63,948 bases of DNA from Thamnocephalis sphaerospora (taxonomy: Eukaryota; Zoopagomycota; Zoopagomycetes; Zoopagales; Sigmoideomycetaceae). Below are positions 56,080-63,948 of the stretch, in pieces. How positions within the stretch are numbered: the first letter of the stretch is position 1; each line of letters begins with the position of its first letter. The notes beneath the pieces are model-generated. The model was not told the origin of the DNA and made no database searches. It saw only the letters and a program-made list of their open reading frames with translations. Position numbers and translations under genes: made by a program. The stretch covers positions 1-63,948 of the forward strand of contig KZ992440.1 of assembly GCA_003614735.1 (NCBI GenBank), read 5' to 3'.

Positions 56080-56105
56080 GTGTGTGTGTGTGTGTGTGTG
56101 TGTGC
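56080..56105. repeat. GT microsatellite
   Basis: About 13 TG units. Confidence 0.85.
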
Positions 56106-57858
56106 GCCAACAACGGGCGACGAGAAAAGGCGCGGGAGCGGTGCAGGAGAGAGGGAGAGAGGGCAAACCAACCAACCTGCAGAGGGTCGGTTTAGGACAA
56201 GGCGCAGCGTGATCCTGCCCAGCCATGTCCAACCAACCACACCCACATTACGTCCTTGGCATAGCATAGCCCATCGACAAGGTAGTGGTGCGCATTACTA
56301 CTTACTAAATTCAAGCAACAACTGCAGCAGCAGTGGACGAGTGTTTTGCCAGGTAGACTAGGATCGTCAAGAGAAGGTGGGTAGAGAGGAGGGCCGCAAT
56401 GGTAAGGTAGGACGCTGGCAAAGGAATCGATCAGTTGGTGCATTAGTAGTTTACCAAAGGCGACTTGCGTATTAGGCAACTGCAGCAGCAGCAGCGGCAA
56501 TGGCAATAGCCACTACCGGATGCTGGCCCACATTGGCTCATCTGCCCGCGTGCTCTCGTATCGCCATTGCCTCCCCCTCACACCACCACCACTAGGTTGC
56601 CTCACCTTACGCAAAAGGTAAATTGCCTATTGGACGGCCACAGGTGCCACAATAGCAAGTCGTTGCGACGAAGAAGCACGTTCGACGGTGTGACAGGAAA
56701 GCAGCCAAACCGGCGGTAGGACACAGATCAAGGATGATGCGGATGATGACGACGGCGACGACGACGACGACGACGATAGAGGCGGTCAAGGTGGTAAAAG
56801 TGAATGCGCGGCGTATGACCAGCACAGAGGATGGCGTTGATGAAAGGGAAGAGGTGGTCGTGGCAGAAAGTGATTAGACGGAGGATGAACAGACGTGCCA
56901 AAGAAACGTAGGGACGAGATACAGCGCGTCGTTGCTGCTACTACTACTACGCAAAAAGCACCCGTAGCGCACACGAGATGGCAGCGGGTGTGGGGAAGGC
57001 GGCGTTTCGCGTTTCGACAAGGGTTGCAGAAGCGAACAAGGATGCGCGTGCAACCAAACCCAGTAAAGAAGAAACCGGGGAGCGAATAGCGTTGAAAGGA
57101 AGGCGCAATGACCTGTCTGGCTAGCAATGACGCCAAAGGGCAAAAGTAGCGCGACAGACAGTGGCGGTGGTAGTAGCCGACGTAGAGACGGTGGTGATAG
57201 GTGTGCGAGAAGATAGTAGTGGGAGAGAGGGGAAGGGCAGAGAGAGGGGGAGAGGATGTTGGTAGAAAGGTACTAAGTGACGAAGGCCAAGGAAAGCAAG
57301 AGGACACGAAACAGAGGTGTCGATGGCAGTAGAGAGAAGAAGGAGCAACGAGATGATGATGATGATGATGATGGCGGGAAGGAGGAGGAGGAAAGTGGGA
57401 TACGAACGACGAGGACAAGGCAAAGCGGCGGTAAAGACGTAGTGTAGTAGTAGTAGGTGGAACGGCAGCGGAGGTGTGCGTGTTGGCAGGTCCAACTTGG
57501 GAGACGCTTGGTCGTTGGGTCTTTTTAAAATAAGCAATAGAGAAACGAATACGTACGACGCGCCCTTGCCGATGCCAGCGACTGCGGGAAAAGGTAACTG
57601 GATGGGGCCGACGGGCAGCAAGGCGGGCACGGCGGGTACCGAAGGGAGACGTGCTGGTTGGATCGAGACGAGTGCGGAAAAAAGCGATATGACCGCGAAC
57701 AGACGTATGACGCTCTGCGGTCGTACTAATGAACTACACGGCCAGAGTTGGCGTATCAAACATGCAAGGAACAGGATCGAGCAAAGCAGGAGAGATTCAC
57801 ACCGATGGCGCTACGTGGCAACAATGGCGACAGGGCGGCTGACGTGCTTTTGTAAGCC

Positions 57859-57894
<36 letters not shown>

Positions 57895-57901
57895 CGTCGT
57901 C
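57859..57901. repeat. CGT trinucleotide repeat
   Basis: About 14 units of cgt with two gcc interruptions. Confidence 0.85.
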
Positions 57902-60900
57902 TGGCCATCCGCATGCGCATGCTAGCGTGCATTTGCGGTGCCTCGGCGGGCAAGACGACATCGTGAGTGTGCATGTGCACGCGTGCGCGGTGGTGCTGGC
58001 CCTTTGCTCGCCGAGCGACGTGGCGTCATAAGGACAACAACAACCGCAACAACCGTCATCATGGCTATAGCAGCCATGACGAGGGCGGCTTTAGGAAAGG
58101 CCGTGGCAACACATGTCGCTGGTGTGCGTGGACATGGTCAGCAACATCCTACGCGCGCGCGCACGCACGCCAAGGGATGCAAGCGCTTGGCCGACTGCGT
58201 CTGAATCATCACTTTCTTTCTCTTCCTTTCGCAAGCCTGTAGACGGTCTGTGAATAAAAGGTGCATTGCGTCGTGTGCCGCCAACAGCGATAGCCGCAAT
58301 GTTGGTCACCAGGCAAGCACCTGATGCCGGCTGCATTGCAGTGTGGTCGGCCAGCCAGCCGACTGACCGGCTAGCCCATCGGTTAGCTTGTCGGCCGGGC
58401 GCTGTAATAAGTCGTCATCATTTCCACGCTGCGGCATGACCGCTCGTATTCCCAAAACTCCGCAAACACGGCCACCTTTGCGCGCACGCCTACGCCATGG
58501 CGGACTAGCGCGCGCCTAAGGTCCTAGGCCGACTAGAACGTGGGCGCGTGGTCGTGTGCAATGCCGCTCGGACCGACCGTAGTCTACCTACTTTGCCTAC
58601 GGGAGATTGGCGGATCACAAACCAGCGTGGCAGCAGCTACATCGCGTGGCGATTCAGCGTGAGCTCAGGGCTTTCCAACGGCACGCCGGCGTGGCACTTT
58701 CTGGCCGCACATCATGGGGATTGGTGCGCACGCCTAGAACCCCTGCGATACACAGCAGCCGGTTTGCGGCTGGATGGCAAGTGTGCACGCGCGCGTGCGT
58801 GTGTGTGCGCGTGCGCGTATGGGCGGGCGAACAGGCGGCGGTCGTACGCAAACCTCCTACACGTTTCGGCGCCCAGCAGCCATGGTCGTAGACTGGTTTA
58901 GGCCGGGGAAATTGGGTGATTTGCGTAGGAGAAGGCAGCGTCACCTAGATGTGTACAGCACCAGTCACGGCCGATGGCCATCACATGCGCGGCGGTCGTC
59001 CTGCTGCTGCTGCCGTTGCACCGCGTGCCGACATCTGTCCGACGCAGGTGTCGTCATCCGGCAGCCTCCTTTGCTGGTACTGGCACAGCCGGCGTGGGGA
59101 TACACGCTGTTGCCTGCCATCAGCGCGCGTGCGCGCGTCAGGGCGCATCCATCCCACGTCGCGATACGTCCTTGCCGTGGCAAGTCGCCGTGCAACCGCC
59201 AGCGTTTATCCGGCACCCTGGGCAGTCTTGCTGGCATCGGAGGCTTGCATTGTTTTGCGCTTGCTACGTACCAAGCGGCGACCGAGGCCACGCTGATTGG
59301 TCCCCGTGCCTTGTTGTCTGGTGTCCAGACTTGCGCCGCGAGTGGGTCTGCGACTGCGGCATTCCCCAATCCGGATACGATGCATTGCGCGCGCCGTCGA
59401 GACGAGCATGAGTGCCAATGGGCAGGACACACACCGCTGGTCCGCTTAGAAGGCCGCCAAACGTTGGGCCGCGAGCATGCGGTCGACTGGCGCACCGTCT
59501 CTTGACAGCTCAGATGCCCATATCGGGCAAGTGCAAATTGTCTTGCCTTCCTCCGATGTCTACCTTGCCCAGTGTCTTGCTTTTCAGGCTGGAATGAAGC
59601 AGATGGACGGTCGTGTGGCCGTCATCACCATTATTGCAATTTTACTGCTGCTGCTGCTGCTGCTGCCGCTGCTGATATTGCTACCGCTGATAACGGCAAC
59701 GCTACTAGTCACCAGGTCGCGCATGTTGGTGAATGCTGTGCGCCCGACTGCAAAGCGTGCTCACTCGCCCGTCGCTGCCTTGTCCTGACCGGATGCCGTG
59801 CGGCCTTGAGGTGTGCTCGCTGCATGGCATTGTCACCGTTTCCACGGCGACAGCCCACCCGTGGTACGGCTTTGTCAAAGACTACGATGGTCAAGACGGT
59901 GGTGCACAGCGGACATTTAGACCATCTCATATGAAGGCCTGTGTAGCGTATTTTTCAGCACTGGCTTGGCCTGGTGTCTCTTTTGCGCACGCACATGGGG
60001 TGCAAGGCGCCCTAGCGGCTGCGCTTTTGGCCTGAAAAGCGGTCAGAGCGGCGTTGTGGGCGCGGGCCCCATGTGTGGCAAGGTGCCAGAACCATTGCTC
60101 AACGCTGCACAACAGCATGTCTAGAGCGTGCTACCGGCCGGCTGGCGTTTATGCCGAGCTGCACGCTTCACTCGGTGCTAACGCCAACAGGCAGCGCCAC
60201 AGCCGGCACAGACTGCTATTTCTGGCCTCGATGGTGCGCTAACGGTATTGCCATGGCCAGCAAACGCCGTCTTTTTACCGCATGCTCTTCCATATGCCGA
60301 CTGGATTCACTCGTGAGCGCATGCTGGATCATGCGGCGCAATGCTCGCACGCGTCATACTGGCATGCACACTCAGGCATGTGGGCACGGTGAGCGCCGTG
60401 CACGACCAAATACGCCAACTATATGGTACAGAGTGGCAATGCTGGCCTCGCACGTTTGTCGCATCGCCTTTGCAAAGGACCGATGGCCAGGGCCGAAAAA
60501 GGTGGGAACGGCCGCCAACGTTATGTGACCGTGCGTGGTAGACCCTGTCCTTGCTGCCGAGCGACACTAGCCATATTTATACGCAAGTGGACAGTGTGTG
60601 CAGGCATAAACAAATGCATTGGCTGATCGCCATTCGCGACTTTGGCAGAGATCACAGTCGGTCCGCTTTGAGTACTGCATCGGCCCGACGGTGATCGCAT
60701 GGGTAAATCCCATGTGTAGAATGCAGCAGCAGCAGCAGCAGCTCATCACTCGACATCTGAGAAATAGTTGTGCTGGTCGCAAGCATGTCGCCACCTGAAG
60801 CGCACGGAAATAGCCGACCTAACGGCCAATGCAGCACCTTCCTTGTCCCGTACTCTTCGTGTACTACTTGGCCGATTTCTCAAGTCACCGCTAGCATGCG

Positions 60901-61319
60901 TACGTTGGCGTGGCCGTACACATACACACTTTATGAACCCGCTGGCTAGATAAATGGCCCTAGGCACCGGTGCAAATAGCGATCGCCAGGACCGCCCTTC
61001 TTTACCCATTGTACATTTGCGTTGTAAATATCCTACGCCATCCATTGCTTGGTCCATCCGGCCTAAACGTATTTGTTGACACCTCTATCCTTAGTGTGCT
61101 ACTTGCGCCATCACTACAACGGCTGTTACCACTTGCTATTTGCCTAGTTTGGCAATCCAATTTGATCCACCCTTGCTTTAAATGCTTGCGGCGTGCTTGC
61201 TACCAAGGCCGCTGATCGTATTCTGCTAGGCAGCCAGCGTGCACTTGCCGCTTGCGGCTTTTCGTGCTCCGTGGCCCTGGCCCATTAGCGTGCACATCAA
61301 GCGTGAGAGTAGCGAAAGC

Positions 61320-63767
61320 ATGACGCGCGACCGCCTTACTCCTGCTTCCTCCTCCTCCTCTTCTTCCTCCTCCGCCAGCATCCCCCACACTACCGCCATA
61401 CCCTTGCCGTCCGCCACCCTAAGCGTCCGCTTGGCAACTTGCAGTCGTGTAGGCACGGCGACCACTGGCCTTGCTACTGCTGCTGCGCCTTGGACCGCTC
61501 AGGCACCTCGTCCCCACATTCTCACTACCCGACTGTCCTTTTTAAACAACCGCAGTACCGGCCACGAAAACACCACCACCAACAACGACGACCGCCGCAA
61601 CAGTCGTGACGCCTTTTCCAACACCGTGCACACACCGGCTTGTTTACTGCCCATGAATCGGGTGGCCATGGCAGAGTCAGAGTACAAAGGTGGCGATCAC
61701 TGCAATGACAAGCAGGTCTGCGACCATGTTTCCGACGGCGAAACCTCGGAAGCTGTTTCCATACGTGCGGTGGGCCGTTCTAGCCAGGATGGCGCCAACG
61801 GCATAGGCGAACCGCGTAGCCTTGTTCAGCAGACCACAACGGGTACACCGGCGGCGGTCGAGGTGGCAGCCAAGCGAGTCTCTGGCCTGGTGGCAACGCA
61901 AGCCGTGCCGCTGCAAGGCGAGCACGTGGATACCACCAAGGCCCCGCTTGACGATGCGGACCAAGCCAGCTGTAACGACCAGAGTGTGCTACCCCGACAG
62001 AACAGCACAAACCATCGGCGCCATCGCTCGTCGATGTCCAGGCGACAGCAGCAGCGACGTAGTAGTACGACGGGTGACCAGCGACCACGAGCTAGCGGGA
62101 TGCTGGTCCCACCACGCGCTTCGCTAGCACGCACGCACAGTGCTCGTTCTGACGACATGCTCGATGTGGAGGTGCGCGCTTCCTATGAAATGCAGCCTGT
62201 GCCAGCTGTTACGGATGTGGAACGGATATACTCGCGGCTAGATCGCTACGGATTTATCCGCGGCGGCAACGACGATGGTAACGCCGATTGGGTGGCTTTT
62301 GTGCCGCCCAAGCACGACAAAAAGTAGGTGATACTGCGAGCACGTTGGCCGACACGGACATGCGAGCCAGTTAGCTGACTGGTGGTGGACACACTGGCAG
62401 AGAGGAGGCGCTAGAGTGTCGGCGGTCCATGAAGTGGGTCAAAATGGCCACCAAACGCTGGAACCGCAGTACATTCTCAACGTACGCGTTTAATATCAAT
62501 GCCAAGGTACGCGATATGACATATAATGTTGGCGAACGTCTTGTCTAACGTATTCTCATCTATGCACAGTTTGTTCTTCGTACCTACAAAGGCATCCCTG
62601 ACTGCTGGCGTGCAGAAGCATGGTGAGTGACAGGAGCAAACGCCGGCCAAGTGGATCGTCGACTGACTGTTAACGTCCAAACCTCTTCAGGCACTACCTA
62701 ATCTCGACGGGTGACTTTCAGATGCCCACAGAAGAGGAGCTCATCAAAGAGTATCCGGTATGCATATTGCTCCACGCGGTGCGGTTTATGCACATCCCCA
62801 CTCACCGCTGCGGCACGCATGGCTCATTCAGACGCTACTCAGTATTCAGTCCACACACGAGCGGCAGATTGACCTGGATGTGGAGCGGACGATGGGTTCA
62901 CACATTATGTTTCATCAGCGGTTTGGTGCAGGCCAGCGGCAAATGTTCAACGTACTGCGTGCCTATGCAAATGCCGACGAGGCAGTTGGCTACTGCCAGG
63001 GAATGTCCACCGTCAGCGCCATTCTGCTGCTCTACTACAGTGAAGAGGTACGACGCATTAGCGGAGAGCTGGCGGGCAGGTGGGCTGGCGACAGACGCTA
63101 ACATGCTTGTCTTGCACGCAGATGGCCTATGTCATTATGCGCACACTCTTTTGCCGCCACGGCCTAGACCAAATGTTCAAGCCTGGCTTCCCGGCTCTGC
63201 TGGAGGCGTTTTACGTTCAGCGCAACCTGCTAGAGATGTGCTCGCCAGGACTTGTCCGTCACATGGTAGGCAAGCATACTTTTGCGCACTTGCAGTGCAT
63301 TGCATCTAATCTGCCATGCCACGCCTAGGACAACATTGGTCTGGCGCCGGAGATGTACGCCATCCGCTGGTACTGTACCCTATTTTCAAACGGCGCCTTG
63401 CCACACCGTACAGCACTCCGCGTCTGGGACATTCTAATGCTGCGTGGCTTTGACGCACTCATCTGCGTGGCCACCGGGCTGCTTATTCACTTTCAGGGTA
63501 AGCATGTGCAGGCACAGTGGTGATGGCATGGTTGCCAAAAGCTAACTGGCAGCGTGCGCAGAACGTATACTGGCCAGCGGCTTCGAGGCGGCCGCCCAGT
63601 TTCTCGCTAGCACGCTACCTTTTGGCAGCAACGCCGATGATGACGCGCTTTTCCTCGGCATTGTCCGGCGCCTACTGGAGCGTCGCAAATACGGCGAGGC
63701 GCGCGAATCTTTCCGCGAGCAGTATCGCGCCACATTACCAGCAGGTGACGGAACCATGGCAATATAG
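61320..63767 (+). CDS. TBC-domain Rab GTPase-activating protein
   Basis: Model: 61320..62323, 62401..62506, 62570..62622, 62691..62757, 62832..63047, 63122..63265, 63329..63497, 63562..63767; all phases agree. The first exon is mostly disordered (poly-Ser, Arg/Ser/Gln) and the start is uncertain: ATGs at 61320 and 61653 are both in frame. It ends VERIYSRLDRYGFIRGGNDD. The TBC domain follows: MKWVKMATKRWN, VLRTYKGIPDCWRAEAWHYL, then the Arg-finger motif IDLDVERTM (IxxDxxR) and the Gln-finger AVGYCQGMS (YxQ), MRTLFCRHGLDQMFKPGFPALLEAF, DNIGLAPEMYAIRWYCTLFSNGALPHRTALRVWDILMLRGFDAL. Both catalytic fingers are present, so it should be an active GAP. The Rab target cannot be told. The end at 63767 is complete. 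Confidence 0.92.
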
Positions 63768-63948
63768 GCCTCCTGCCATCTCAACTCTAGACTAGCCAAG
63801 CTTGGCCGATATGCCAGTATCCAGTAGGCCTACAGCGTGCTACACGATATTATTATGACGATTCAGCCGCATGGCCGTATACATGCCATGCTTCTTTCTT
63901 TACGGACCACGCTTGCATATCTCTACTTTTAGGCCACTCTTGCAACAT
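63768..63948. other. 3' flank at window end
   Basis: 181 bases after the TBC stop. I see no feature in it. Confidence 0.4.

Larger units (their letters stand above)
53486..61319. other. gene desert, 5' side of zinc-finger gene (7.8 kb)
   Basis: Nothing with coding character except the start of the TBC gene at its far end. A large open frame on the minus strand (54436-55752) has low-complexity composition, no domain and no splice partner, so I do not call it. The + strand stays purine-rich to about 57.5 kb. Simple repeats: TGG at 53510-53533, GT at 56080-56105, GAC at 56739-56777, GAT at 57351-57373, CGT at 57859-57901, CTG at 59645-59674 and GCA at 60723-60742. Most of this should be the regulatory region of the transcription factor. 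Confidence 0.5.

Noticed and set aside
61200-61965. Minus-strand open frames opposite the first TBC exon
   Set aside because: They lie antisense to the disordered N-terminal exon and have no motif or start context.

Overview
This is nuclear DNA from a filamentous or zygomycete-grade fungus. Genes carry many short introns (mostly 44-100 nt, GT-AG with CTNAY-like branch points), and the encoded proteins are typical fungal ones: a STRIPAK Far11/STRIP subunit, the Dsc/Tul1 Golgi ubiquitin ligase, a 7TM-RGS protein, alpha-arrestins, a GPI-type cell-surface protein and O-acetylhomoserine sulfhydrylase. The large intron number and the gene set would suit an early-diverging lineage (Zoopagomycota or Mucoromycota grade), but sequence alone does not settle the phylum. 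All splice models below were read by eye from frame continuity and family conservation; no transcript data were available.

Layout. 1-4.4 kb: 3' part of the i-AAA protease YME1, the AP-2 mu subunit, and a small secreted double-psi beta-barrel protein. 5.2-16 kb: an intronless alpha-arrestin (+), then four genes on the minus strand: an unrecognised probably mitochondrial protein, a Leu/Val/Phe dehydrogenase-like enzyme with 12 exons, Far11/STRIP with 14 exons, and a catechol O-methyltransferase-like enzyme. 17.0 kb: tRNA-Ala(AGC). 18-24.9 kb: a PlsC-type acyltransferase, a protein with a bacterial RNase P protein (RnpA) domain and a mitochondrial-type N-terminus, a second intronless arrestin, and a secreted Cys-rich GPI-type protein. 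26.8-33.5 kb: 3-hydroxyisobutyryl-CoA hydrolase and a BRAP/Etp1 E3 ligase share a 131-bp divergent promoter, followed by a 7TM-RGS protein. 34.2-38.9 kb: a tandem array of three genes with the same first exon (MDFIKK), low-complexity bodies and partly identical promoters. 39-48.5 kb: a secreted subtilase, Tul1/DscA, homocysteine synthase and a DUF4139 protein. 48.5-61.3 kb: a single C2H2 zinc-finger transcription factor sits in about 11.5 kb of otherwise gene-poor, purine/pyrimidine-skewed, microsatellite-rich DNA. 61.3-63.8 kb: a TBC-domain Rab GAP.

Most genes are housekeeping and compactly packed (gaps of 36-130 bp). The stretches most worth a second look are the MDFIKK array, which has a perfect 396-bp duplicated promoter/exon block, loss of the C-terminal domain in two copies and a 17-bp inverted repeat; the RnpA-domain protein; the dehydrogenase with its GC-AG introns and 20-nt exon; a possible mitochondrial form of homocysteine synthase; and the transcription-factor gene desert.
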